Assembly: GCA_003993805.1 (NCBI GenBank)
Contig: RSEF01000003.1
Span: 80,895,816 to 80,959,815, forward strand
Direction of reading: 5' to 3'
DNA from: Himantopus leucocephalus
Lineage: Eukaryota; Chordata; Aves; Charadriiformes; Recurvirostridae
DNA: 64,000 nucleotides
In this document: positions 9,831 to 22,276 of the stretch, in pieces
Layout of the letters: each line of letters begins with the position of its first letter
Position numbering within the stretch: position 1 is the first letter of the stretch
Position numbers and translations under genes: made by a program
The notes under the pieces: generated by a model
What the model saw: only the letters and a program-made list of their open reading frames with translations
What the model was told of the DNA's origin: nothing
The model's database searches: none

Positions 9831-12800
9831 TGTGTGGCTGTGTAAACCTCTAGAGAGGTTTGAAGTCTGTATGGAAATCTCAAAAGGCGTTCCCTTCAAA
9901 TGCCTAAAAAAGAAAAGGGTAGACAAACTTATGAAGAAAAGAGGAGCTTTAACATTTGGCTGTCCAAAGAGTATTGCATATAATAGCAAATGTACCTTTG
10001 AAAAATATCTAAAAGACACAAAGCTACCTTTACAAGTCCATGAGATCAGATTTTTCTACAAAGAAAGAGGCAACACCAAGCAATCAAACAGAACTTTTTT
10101 CTCCAGGACGAGGGCTGGTATTTGGCCAAAACTAAGAATAAAAAATTTCTATCGTGTGTAGCCAGGAAATATATGACTTGCCCTAAGTAAGATGTAGGAT
10201 GTCTGTCACTAGAATTCATGCATTATTAGTCTACAATCCAATTCATACATTGTTGTTAATGTGCAAAGGGTAGAAATTTAGGAAGATAATATCTCTAAAT
10301 AAGTAATAAAATGTTGAAATTCTTATTAAAGGTTTTGGAGAAGACAAGAATATTCAGCGTGATGCACATAAACAGTCAGGAGACAATTTATATCCTAAAG
10401 GGATATTAATTAGAAGAAGAAAGAGCAAACAGTTTGAAAAGCAATCAGTACAATGTCTTCAGTATTATGAACCATTTGACAGAGAAGGATAGACTCAATG
10501 ACTGCTCAAAGATCACTGACTACTCTGTGGCCTGGAATTCAGCCGAGCATTTTCCATCATTTATATTCCATCATTTTCTATATTTGTCGTTATCAAATGT
10601 GAAAAGTATCCAGCAAGTACTGTAAAAATCATTAGATGATTTTGGTATAAGGGCTGAAATGGAATGGTTGACATTCAGTCTTCCATGATAGAACACTTGC
10701 ATGAAGCCCTACAATGCGTATAGCCAGGGATGTGTGACTCCTCTTGCTTCAAGGAATCTGTCTATTAATGAACAGTTTCTTAACTGTTTGAAATCAGGTT
10801 CAGGGAGCAAAAGAAGCCTTGTTCAGGACTAGCCATATGCAAATGAGGAAGTTTTTAAGATTACATGCTTTTGAGTTACCCTTACTAAGAACAGTATTCT
10901 TGAATGGGATTCATCTGCTCCAGTTTAGGCATTTAAAACTTAGCCAGATGAATTTCAGGTAATCTCACAAGGTTTTCCTTATAATTAAAGGAGAGAAATA
11001 GGCATCTCCAGGAGGCAATTCAGCTTCCCACTTTCCCTTATTTTAAAATCCTTTTTTGGAATGAAATTAATGGAGGTCTGGATGTGTCTGTTTCTCTCCA
11101 CTGAGAGGGACCCTTAAGTTATTAGACCTATACAGCTAACATTTGGATGCGTAAATTAGGGGAGAAGAATCCCATCTTTATTAATCTTTTCTTTTCCCTT
11201 GGGAAACATTTTTTGCCATTGTGCATCATTCAAATGAAGCAAACTATTTTCTATTAACTTTTAAAGGTAAATTGCATTGCTCATAAACTTCAGCCAAGAA
11301 AGTTTTGGTTTAAAGTAAGAGTGCTGCAGGAACTTATGTCCAGGTGGAAATAGGAGTTTATTACTGAAAGAAATTTTGCAACCTTAACTTATAGAGTTTG
11401 ACTATAATACACATGTAAGAACAAATAATGTTTTGTTGCCAAGACAACAAAAGTAAAAGGCAAGAAAACTAATGGAAGCAATTTACAGCACAGTGGGACA
11501 GCCAGAGATACAGTAACATACTGCATTTCTTAGAGAAGAAAACAATATGATCTATCAAAGTTATTTTATTGCAAGAAAAGACACAGCACATGACAATAAG
11601 GAAGATCACATTTCCAATAACCCAAAGTAAGGTTTATTTAATGGTCCATCAGGTGAGTATCAGGAAGCATATATATTTCAATCTAAGAATTCCATCTCAC
11701 TCACCCCTACCTATGCTGTCCCATACTAGGAGGACTAAAATGCTCAGTTGTTATTATTGTTGTTATTGCAGTGGAATCCCTGTTCTTTCATTCTTTCTTC
11801 TTCCAAACAGTTTAATATTGTTTTCAGAAACATTTAAAAGTTGCAACAAGGACAGTGGGATCCAACATTTTTATTGCACAGCTACTCTGCAGAAGACTAT
11901 ATAGCCTATAGGCCTAGGACACAATAAAAACAAAAGAACGCCTGTCTCTAAGAAAAGATTAAACACTTTTTTTAAAACCCTATGGCCAAATTGTGGCCCT
12001 GATTTTAAAACAAATTTTCTATTACATCTAGAAAGCATTACAGGTCCAATGGGATAGTCTGTCTTACAATAGTTTTTATAGTCCCAATCATATTTAAAAA
12101 GATGGTGAAAGTGGCAAAAATGTAGTTTGAAAATTTTCTTTAAAAACGTTGCAGCAGCATCTAAAAAATTGATCTTGAATAATCTTGCCTGGGTCATAAG
12201 GCACTACCCAGACTAATGCAATAGAATCCATCATTGAAAATTGTGATTTTTTTCTGCCATTAGCTTCCTAAAATACAGAATATTAAAGACTGCAGCAATA
12301 AAAAAGTAGCACTGAATCCATACATTTCCTCAGAACTGAAAACACATTTGCTTGATCATGTAAAAAAAAAAAGAGTAGTAAATGAAGAAAGCAAATACTA
12401 CATGACTGTAGTGGCAACAAACTGGATCTCGGATATTTGTGGATTTTTGTAGGGACTGAGATTATTTTTTTTTTTACACCTCCAGTGACATAAGATCTCA
12501 TTGCCATTTTGTGACTGAAAACTAAGTCATAAATAAGCCTATACAAAGATGACATCTACAGTTCACTTATAAAAACTCTGAACATTAGGTCACCTGAACT
12601 AAATCTGTTTAAACCTCAGAAGTAATAAGATAGCAAAGATGATATTGTAGAAAATTCAAATGCTGTTTCCATCCCATGGAGTTTAGAATTACATTACACA
12701 CAGAATATAATTAACTCTACTGTATTCTATTCTAAATAGCAGGTTAAGAGAGTAGAATTCGTCTATTAGCATAAATAGAATTAGAGCAATGACATGTACT

Positions 12801-15800
12801 ATGTTAACTAAAACATCAGCAGAAATTGAGTTACAGGGGAAAATGAGGATGTAGGCAAAACACATAGTCATATCTAGGGAGTGATTTGAACTGTAATTAA
12901 AATCACAAACTAGGAATTAATACAGGAGTCTGGAAGATGATGGAGATTTTCAAATCACTGATTAATATAGGAAACAGCAGGAGAAGCCGAGAATGAAAAA
13001 CTCTCTCTCTGTAAAGAATAATATGTCACCGGGACCATGCAATTCCCAGGCCTTAAAAAGCAGGAGATCAAAAGACAGAATGAGAATGTGACATCCTAAT
13101 GGTGGGATTAATCTCAGTTAACTTAGTCATCTAAAATCGAGGCTGTTCTGCTAAGCTAATTATCAGGGCTCCTGCTACTGCTCACTGAAAAGGTGGGCTA
13201 CTCAGAGGGCTGATCACCCTGTATTATTATACCAGGGAGAATTACTCACATGAAGTTTATCTTTCCAACTGCATATGAAGGCAGCCTGGACAGCCCTGTG
13301 AAACTACACTTCCGCCTTTTAAATAGCTAATATTAATGTCAGTTAATGCCAAACAAAGAAAAAACTTGTGTGCAAGCAATATTTGTTTTTTAAAATATTT
13401 AGTCTTTATCTGTGAATAGAATAATGTTCAGCAGATTTAGCATCTGAGGCACTTCTAGTAAAACAAATGCTGTGAATCCACACCAAAACTTTAAATGAAT
13501 TCCATAGTGAAACTGAAAGGGGAATATTTTCCAAAACAATTAAAAATCTTGCCCCTCAGAAAAAATGTGGAGGAATATTTTTACAAATAGGCACTGGAAT
13601 AAAGAAGACAGTATGTAACCAACAAATAATGACGGTCAGAAAGGCTGCCTATTGAAACTTCTTATCCCATTACTGCTGAGCAATAGAGAGTGATGGAAAG
13701 GCTATATTTATACTATCTAACATAATCGCGTTAGTGAGAGGAAAGTGGAAATGTTTCCAGGAAACATTCTCACTCACTTATACAAATTCAAAATGACAGA
13801 TTTGTGCTTGTTGTTCAAGGTCTGTAAAATCCATGGCAGGAACAAACATTCAGATCTAATATGTTTATTAAAGGGATAACACAACTTCCTTGTATCTTCT
13901 GGGTTTTTTTTGCATGAAAGCAATATTTTGAAAGTGTAACTTTTTTTATTCAGGTAATACAAAACACAGCAGTTCCTGCCAGGTGCATTTAATCCCTGTT
14001 GATTCTGTGCCATTCAGCCCAGGCCTGAAATGACTTCTGCCCTGTGCAGGAAGAGCGATTCTCCCTAACAGAGGCTTTGAGGACGATTCCCTGTCATGCA
14101 ATAATTCATATTCCTGTATTAATAGAATTTCTTGGCTCTATTCTAAGCTCTTGTTAAACTCATGGAACGGTAATACCACATCAGAATGGCCTGTTGTGAA
14201 CTATATCACCTTAGTCATGTGTAGTGTGGCATTAACACAGGTATGCACCTTTTATTCACATAATGCCGGAGGTCATACAAATGCCTAGGTGTTTTTGCAT
14301 GTGGCAGTGTTATCCAGCTCACATCTCAGAAGTCGAAGCAGTAGAAAAATTTTTCATGATGTAAACCTCTTTACAAGGAGCCAGAAGTATAACCTGAAAG
14401 ATTACTTAGTCTTCTTTCTTTCCTAAACATGGCTGTCGGAAGGCACTGTTAAAGAAGGTGCAGTCTGACAGCCAGAGACTATGTTAAAACTAGTTTTATT
14501 TTCAAATACAAATAATTAGCAACATCCACTCTTCTATGTCCCCCATTAAATTTCTCTTTTACAAATTGAGGGTCTCGCTCTTCATATTCTGCATCCCGCC
14601 AGACTGTGAACTGACACACGCTGACGTAGCCCCCATCCTAGGGAATCCTGTCACAGCTGACACAGTGCTGCAACACATTGCCAGTCATAAAATATGGGAT
14701 TTAAAATCACCAGATATAAGTGTGGCGTTTCAATCTCAGTATTGCGTGTCCACTGCTATTCTCAGATGTAAGGCTTGATACAAAATGCATTAAAGTCATT
14801 AACAATCTTTCATTTGGCCTCAGCGAGCCCTGAATCAGACCTCCAAAAGCAGCTAAGTTGCTTTTTGATACCATCTTCTTGCTTTTACAGGAGCCAAATG
14901 GAACCAGAGCTTACTCATCTTTACCATACTCTGAGGTCCAATCATGCACTGTTTACCCAAATTAAAATCCCACTGAAAAGAGTATGGATTTTTTTCTGCC
15001 TCTCAAGTGTACGATAACAGGTCAACAGACAAGCCAGCAAAATTCAGCAACTCTCTAGTAAGCTTATTAAAATACTGAATGTCCTAATTAAGGATAGAAT
15101 AGGCTCCTCTGTGAAATCTACTGCCAGCAGTGAAAAGGACAATAATACAATAGTGTCTTTTCACAGTTAGGCTCAATCTGTGACATACAGTAACTGACTA
15201 ATGATCTGCTTTCTTTTAAAGGTGTAGACCAGATATTCAGCTAAGGTAGACTGATCGACCTCCTTTTCTTCAACAAACCTATAGCAACTTATATCAGTTG
15301 GAACCTAACCCATTTTCTTGTGATGTTGCCAGTGCCCACATGTTCCTAATTTGTCTCAGTCAGTCAGTAAAATATGAAATCCCTCTGCTCTTCTGCCACT
15401 GCTTCTCTAAACAAACACAGTGTCAGCAAGGGAAAGTGTACTGGCGCTGATTTTTTATTTTTATTTTTTCTGTCTGCATGAACTATAAAATAAACAAACA
15501 ATAGATACAAAAGAATCATATGCTCCTTTTCTAAGGAATGCATCTCATCAAAAGATTAGAAATCATATTAAGTGCTGACTGCAGAGAAATCTAAAGTTAT
15601 TAGCTTCTGCAGATATGAGGTTTTGGATTTTATGGGTTTTTTTGCTTTGATTTCTTCCTTCTAGTTTCTTTACTTTGGTTTTCCTTAGTAGAAATGTAGA
15701 ACATAAAATGCGGAGAAGACATGTATCTAAACAGAACAAGGCAATGCACTGACTAATGAACATCTCACTAAGTACGTATATATGAAAGAATAATTTTGGA

Positions 15801-18800
15801 ACTCTTCACTCTTTAAACATGTTCATTATATTCACTTTAGACCATGTAATTGTATGGTAAATTGAATCACACTAGTGAGCTGAAGGCAACTTAGGAAATA
15901 TCATTACTATTTTATTATTCTTGTTACAGAATTTTACTTAATTTGAAATCTGTTATTGCCCTGACAAAGAAAAGCACTGAAATCTTATTCTGGGTACATT
16001 ATATGCCATTTGATAAACATATCTAAGTGTGTGTGATTAAATATCATTCTTTCCATAACAATCTTTATATTTGTCCAACTAAATGCATTTAGATACTGGT
16101 TTGTGTGTTTTCGTTTGTGGTGTTGGGTTTTTTTCCTGGACAGCATAGTCTTATATTGAATATTTAATTGTATTTTCACTGTCTTCACTAAACTTTTTTT
16201 CTGTAAAACTCCAACAAATTTAGGGAATTTTATGACAGTAAAAGGAATATTTTTACATTTCCATATATATTAGCCAGATGTACAAAGTATCTCTCTCACA
16301 CTGAAATGATGATAGTCTCAAATTTAGAACTAATTTTCCCTTAAAAGAACTGTTCATGGTTTCTCTATATACAATCTACATAATATGGCCAATTAATACA
16401 ATTTTGAAACTCATTTACATTGGTGTATATCAGAGGTAGACCCAATAAAATGTGCAGCACTAGCCTGTTGTAAAATTTTATGCAAATTAAGCTTGTAAAT
16501 TTTAGAATAACACATTAAGTAATCCATCAAATCCACTCTCCAGATGTGTCAAATGACTAGTGCTTCAGAGAAGGGCAGATCTGCTCTGGAGTCCGAACAT
16601 AAAACCCAACGGCAAGGCTAAACAGACAGATCTGCGGGATGAGCAAATTAGGAGAGGACGCTCAGCATCTTGTTCCTTATGTTACCCAGCGGGAAGAGAA
16701 AGAACAAGAGAGCTGTCATGCAACAGAACTATGTCTATTTGCAGCCTGAGAGTACTCTGCCATCATTCTCCTCTCTGTGCAGTGTACTGCCCTCTGAAAG
16801 TCAAGAAAGTATTTTAGAAGAAAATACCATCAACACGCTTTTTAATTTTTTCTTTTAATATTAGCTTTACACATAACAAAGTGAACTAAAGAGATTTTCA
16901 GGACTCTTACTTTGCTCTCAGATCCTTGGTTGGAGAGATTTGCCAGCAAAATTTATCAATTGCTGTCATTATAACAAAAGAAAATGTAAGTAATGACAGG
17001 TTTAGGAACAGCTGTGCATTACCCTGCTTGTATTTTACCAGACAGCTCTGCTATGTAGTCTTTGAATGTTAGTGTCCTGGGAAGGACTGTGTCCTTGAGT
17101 TTCTTTGAGAGACTTGATTGTTATCTATGTCAGTAGAGGACACAGAAGCAAAAATCTATCTATTTTACACATTGTTTAAAAGCTCTTTCTCAAGAAACAG
17201 TGTTAGAGTTGTTTCCTTTTGTGCTGGTTAAAAGATGCTGCTTTCCAAAATTTGTGCAGATGGATACCCTCTGCTGTAGCAGACTCACTATGATAGAGTA
17301 GCTCAGCATTAAACCAAGGCATTAGAAGAAAAATTAAGTTTTTAAGTGAAAATGTGGATTGAAGGATTTTAAGGTCCGCGAAAAAAGGGATTTTTCTCTC
17401 TTTTTTTAATTTGAAAAAAATAAAATCTCATCTGTTTCCTGTGATAGTTTACTGAAACAGATTGAATATATGGCAAAGCATCTGTCACTGCTCTTTAGTA
17501 TAAACGGAAAAATGCAGTTAGTCACTTATTGCTAAGCTGCTTTTAATTTCAATAATGTTTGTACTTTTTTCACAAACATGTTTGTGTTTTGCTTCAAAAA
17601 TATTGTGAGGTGTTTTCTAAATTAAAATCAGATGTTTTAATACCATATTTAATTGTTAGATGATTATGGCTTCCTCCTATATGTGTATGTATATATGGGT
17701 GATAAAAAGTAGGATTCATCTCATCTACTGTCAGTTAAAGTTAGTCCAAGCAAGAGGCGCAGTCTCTCTCTCTCTGGCTAAAGGAGAACCCATGTATTCA
17801 GAAAATGCATCAGGCACCTATATTAAATATCTATTGTAGGACGGAATTTTATTGTAGAAGTATATTACATAGCATTGGTTATTTCCAACAAGGGAAAACA
17901 AGTCTTGTCCTTAATGAAGTCAACTGCAAGTATGGATTTGATTTATGTACCTTTGACTATTGATTGTAATTCTCTAGAAGTTTAGTGTCAGGACTTATCA
18001 TATCAGAAGCAGCTTCCAAAGTTATTTTATCAAAGCCAGTTCCACAACTATGGAATATTGCAGTACAGGAAAAGGATAGACAGATAGTTAGGAGAATGAG
18101 GACAGATGACCTATGCTGATCAGGGATTATTAATTTACAGTTGGCTGGCATGTCATGACATTTGGAAACCTACACTATATCCTAAATCACTCTGCAAATC
18201 CAGATTTCTTTTAAACAAAATCAAGACTGCTGTCTACAAAATTGTGAAGCATGAGGCCAAAGTAGTTCATCGAAATGTAATAACTTTGTTTAGTAACAAA
18301 ACCCTGAAAAACTGTATACTTTCTACACTGGACAACTCAGGAATGCAAATGACATTACAAGAATGATAATTAGGCTTTGCAATTCTTTTACACATATTTC
18401 ATGCAGCTACAAATTTATACTATTAGGCAAACTTGTTCCCCAAAATCTGATATGCACAGCTAAACAGAGTATTAATGTGTTGGCTGCTATCAAGTCATTC
18501 ATTTTCATTTTAAATCCCACAGTGCTTATTACATTTAATAAGTGACAAGCAAGGTAACAGCAAAATCTGAAGTTTACAAAATTATTTAAGTTAATCCAAA
18601 CCAGAGGATTAAGTAAAATGTTAGAGAGAACTAAACAAACACAGTGAAGGGGGAAATGATATTCAGAATAAATAAGTGAAAAGCAATTTGTACATGAAGA
18701 AAATCTTAAGCTGCTTGCTTACCTCTGTCTCAAGAAAGGAACCATTAGTCATTGCAGTAATTGAGAGATATTTGCTTAATTTACAACTGCAGTCAGAAGG

Positions 18801-18854
18801 CAAACAAAACATTAAGCTGCATAAGAAGTAAGATGATGAATAGCACAGACTTTC
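9831..18854. other. Long non-coding interval, nothing identified
   Basis: Nine kilobases of AT-rich sequence with stops in all frames. I recognise no host exon, RNA gene or clear transposon. A slightly GC-richer patch at about 16560-16810 and an imperfect hairpin at 14432-14472 are the only local departures. Very old repeats could be present below visual detection. Confidence 0.5.
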
Positions 18855-19560
18855 AAAGTTCTTTTGTATAAATCAATACTTTGGCGTCTTCTGGAACATT
18901 GTATGCACTGCAGCATGGTGCTGGGAGATAGATTACGCACAGGATCCCAGCCTTTATGTATTATTCCAGCTTCTACCAGGCTTTGCAAGATCAAGAAAGA
19001 ATCTGTGCACAACTGAAATGAGCTTGATGTTCTGTTGCCAACAGCAAAATCAGACAACGGGGGATGAAGATGAATGCTACCTAAATCTCCTGTTTCCGGT
19101 TTCAAGAAGGTCCATGTTTTTTATTGGTTAATTACCTCAAAAAACTTTATGGAGAAGAGAAGCCTGGAAAGAATGACCAAGATCAAGGAAGACACTCATC
19201 TGAAAAGAGTTTGAAAAGATTTTTACAAAGAACATTCATAGAAAGGGCTATGATGAATGCATATCAAATAATGAATGGCCTACAGAAGATCAATGTCTGT
19301 TCTTCTGGTCTTATCCTTCAATTAGAAAGACAGCACAAGGATAATAAAAGAATCAGCAATTTTAAAAAACAGTAGGAGAAAATACTTCTTCACATGATGT
19401 GTAATTACACTCTGAGACTCATTTCCAACAGCTTAAGAATACTAATGAGAAAATTGAGAAAAACTGCTAAGCCCTTTGCCTCAAGATGTAAGCTGGACAC
19501 TTATGGGATAACTTTAGTGTAATGGCGTCTGATTTGTGATGATATCTGGTTACTGTATGT
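18855..19560 (+). mobile_element. Ancient CR1-type LINE fragment (3' ORF2 and tail)
   Basis: An old plus-strand LINE copy of the CR1/L3-like kind. The string TTTTGTATAAATCAATACTT followed by GGAACATTGTATGCACTGCA corresponds to the 'CTCTATAAATC...CCTGGAATACTGTGTGCAG' segment of this superfamily. Further on, AATAATGAATGGCCTACAGA and GAGAAAATACTTCTTCACAT match the conserved tail. Divergence is high, so limits are approximate. It sits directly upstream of a much younger CR1 piece at 19612. Confidence 0.55.
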
Positions 19561-19611
19561 TCAGCGTAAGAGCCTAGTATGAGACACAGGAGACAGAAAA
19601 AATTAAACACC

Positions 19612-19713
19612 CAGGTATAAAACTGGCTTGAAGGCCGGGCCCAAAGACTGGTGGTGAATGGAGTTAATTACAGTTAGCGGCTGGTCACGAGTGGTGTCCC
19701 CCAGGGCTCAGTA
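19612..19713 (+). mobile_element. CR1 LINE reverse-transcriptase segment, cut by gap
   Basis: The plus strand carries the CR1 ORF2 segment GGTGGTGAATGGAGTTAATT, then CGGCTGGTCACGAGTGGTGT. It runs into the reverse-transcriptase motif that reads S-G-V-P-Q-G-S-V in frame (19690-19713). The N run starts immediately after this motif. The sequence on the far side of the gap is not CR1, so the catalytic domain and 3' end are missing or hidden. Confidence 0.88.
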
Positions 19714-19813
19714 NNNNNNNNNNNNNNNNNNNNNNNNNNNNNNNNNNNNNNNNNNNNNNNNNNNNNNNNNNNNNNNNNNNNNNNNNNNNNNNNNNNNNNN
19801 NNNNNNNNNNNNN
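19714..19813. other. Assembly gap, 100 N
   Basis: Exactly 100 N, the usual placeholder for unknown length. A CR1 would need on the order of a kilobase or more from the GVPQGSV motif to its 3' end, so the real gap is probably longer than 100 bp. Confidence 1.
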
Positions 19814-20595
19814 TTTAGCACCATACAATTCAATTTTCCTATCATAACTCCCTCACCAATGCCTGCTGAGGTATCTGTTGTTCAAACAGTACAAGCCTTC
19901 ATGTTCTTTGGTGGGTATGGTACATTCCATTTTGAACATCTTTCTAGAAAAAGACAGGTATAGCAGCCTCAAAGATGTGATAGAAGGATTTGGAAGCTGA
20001 TACAGATGTGCTGCCTCCTTTATGCTTAAGCTTAGTGCTGCCTGGCGTGAAGTTGCAAATTCTGAGGTGTACATGTGTTTGCAGGGAGCACACAATATCT
20101 CACTGCAAAGGTCATAAACCATTAAAAGTAAACCAGAATTTCTTTGTGAAGCAGAAAGCCTCATTTCAGGCTTTGGAACTCCCTTGTTTACTTTAACCTG
20201 TTTGTAAAATGCAGGTGATTATAGTTTCTTATTTCTTGGGCATTTGTGTTGGGAATAATGACCTTATTTCAGCAAAGTAGTGTGACAAAAGGATTTGATT
20301 TGAAGACATACCTTAAGCAAAAACCCTGAAGTAGAAAGACTGCCAAAAATAGTAAGAAATTCTATATTTCTCCCTCTTTTTCATCATTACTGGTTTTGTC
20401 TTCTTTTTTGTGAAAAATGACAAACCAATAAAAATCATAATATTTTCAGCCAGCTAAAAGGAATTTTAATTCTATTAAGCTTTGGAAACTTAGAATAATT
20501 TCTGGATACCTTTAAACATTTACAAAAAGACAAACCAACTTGACATTTGACTTTTTTTCAAATCATGCTAAAATGAATACAAGTGCCCTGGGTGA
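19814..20595. other. Non-coding interval, nothing identified
   Basis: AT-rich sequence without recognised coding exon or repeat. No CR1 3' tail is visible here to close the element cut by the preceding gap. Confidence 0.5.
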
Positions 20596-20664
20596 CAAAT
20601 GATCAGAAAACCAAAAAGTGTTAAATGCANCAAATGATCAGAAAACCAAAAAGTATTAAATGCA
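20596..20664 (+). repeat. 34-bp direct repeat around a single N
   Basis: Copy 1 is 20596-20629, N is 20630 and copy 2 is 20631-20664. The two 34-bp copies differ at one position (G/A). The repeat units stop and start exactly at the N, which points to unmerged overlapping contig ends rather than a real tandem duplication. Confidence 0.9.
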
Positions 20665-20839
20665 ATTCTCTGAAGTGCAGGTGTTGCTCTGTCTTGAGTG
20701 ATGTTGAGATTACACAATCAGCCAAGCTTGGAAACTTAGGGGATCCCTCCTTCTGCATTGCCTGGACCTCCTGCATCTTTCTCCAGGGTCTGGCTTTCTT
20801 GTAGTCTGACTCAGTCACCCAGTCTCTCCAGTAAGAGTC

Positions 20840-22020
20840 TGAGTGTGTATACCTGATAAGTAGTTTACGCTATCTACAATATATATGTATATATACGTAT
20901 ATGTACAGGTCCAGCCACAGATCACAGACAGATACACAGAGCACTCATTTGAACACCAACAGTGGTCTCGCCCTCCCCCCCAACTCTGACTGAGCAGGAT
21001 GGAGTTCCGATGGTGCTAAAATACGTATAAGCATATTTACAGGGTGGGACCATCCAGCAGCTGGGCTCAGATACTCAGACTGCCCAGTAGCTGCCCTTTG
21101 ATCCCAGTCTCCCCAGTTGCTGGCATCTGGACATGCAAGCCCTCAAGGCTGCAGCCCCACTCCAGTGGCTGGTACAGACCCTCCCAGACACCCACACCTG
21201 CACACACACTGTGGTCCCACAGCCGACCTCCCTGTGCTCTTGCCTTTAGAGACACAGAGGTCCTTTCACACCCAGAGGTCTCCCTTAGAGGCCCATTCAC
21301 CTCCTGGCTCCCAGGCCACTTCACCTGCTCACTGCCTAGTCCAGCTAGATCTTTGTTGGTGATCACACACTCACTTGCGCACCTGCACTCACCCCCATAT
21401 ACACACAGGCTAAAGACCCCCTTATCAGAAAATAGTTGAAGGCGGAGTTTAATAAGGAGATAGGACAAACTGAGGTGATCAGGTACAGGGCATGGACAGA
21501 CAAGTGTATTGACCAATAAACTATTTATATGACTATGGATCCATTTATTTCCTTATCCCTCTATTTCCTACACTTGTTCCTACCCACATCAACTAAATCC
21601 CTCACTTTTTCCACCTCTGATTCCTTCCCTAACATCCTATAATAAGCCCTGTGCAATCCCAAAAATGCCCTTTCCCTGCATCACACAATGTATCCCACAT
21701 CCCCAGGCAGTGACCCTTCTTAGTCTGAAAGGTGAGCTGATCCCGATGGGTCATTGTGATGGGTCTCACACCTGGACACTGGAGCTGATGGCTCTGTTGG
21801 TGCAACCCCAGGAGCGGCCTGGGCAAGGTGAACATTCCTCCAGAGCCCTTGATTTGGGTTAGTGCCTGTCATTGTGCCCCTGTGCTCTTCTGGCTTGTCA
21901 AGATGGTGGCTCTTTTGTGGCTGTCAGCCTGGGAGCAGCCAGCACAGGTTATTGAATTACTACTCCTCCCATTGTTTCTCTGCTCTTTCTTTGTGCGTGC
22001 AGATAAGCTTCTTATCAGTT
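20840..22020. mobile_element. Probable LTR/ERV-derived GC-rich block
   Basis: About 1.2 kb of sequence far richer in G and C than the flanks. It starts next to a short TA-rich run (20876-20905) and contains strings such as CAACAGTGGTCTCGCCCTCC and GGTGGGACCATCCAGCAGCT. The composition, an AATAAAC string at 21516 and resemblance to avian LTR-type repeats suggest an endogenous retrovirus LTR or internal piece. I could not place TG...CA edges or a target duplication, so extent, strand and class are open. Open frames of 131-149 codons here on both strands are composition effects. Confidence 0.4.
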
Positions 22021-22276
22021 AACAAGTACTACATATTAACTTATTCAGTGACTTGAAATTATGTAGGGATCAGAATACAACTACNTTTGTCAAGATGGTG
22101 GCTCTTTTGTGGTTGTCAGCCTGGGAGCAGCCAGCACAGGTTATTGAATTACTCCTCCTCCCATTGTTTCTCTGCTCTTTCTTTGTGCGTGCAGATGAGC
22201 TTCTTATCAGTTAACAAGTACGACATATTAAGTTATTCAGTGACTTGAAATTATGTAGGGATCAGAATACAACTAC
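21895..22276 (+). repeat. 190-bp direct repeat around a single N
   Basis: Copy 1 is 21895-22084, N is 22085 and copy 2 is 22087-22276. Both copies are 190 bp, begin TTGTCAAGATGGTGGCTC and end AGAATACAACTAC, with five substitutions and no indel. Copy 1 stops exactly at the N. This is best read as two allelic contig ends placed in series. Confidence 0.92.

Noticed and set aside
9784..10161. Plus-strand 125-codon lysine-rich open frame
   Set aside because: It begins within the old CR1 remnant. The lysine-rich composition follows from A-rich DNA, and no family is recognised.
21044..21516. Overlapping open frames of 131 (plus) and 149 (minus) codons
   Set aside because: They lie in a GC-rich repeat-like block where stop codons are rare. 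There is no domain, no splice context, and both strands are open at once.
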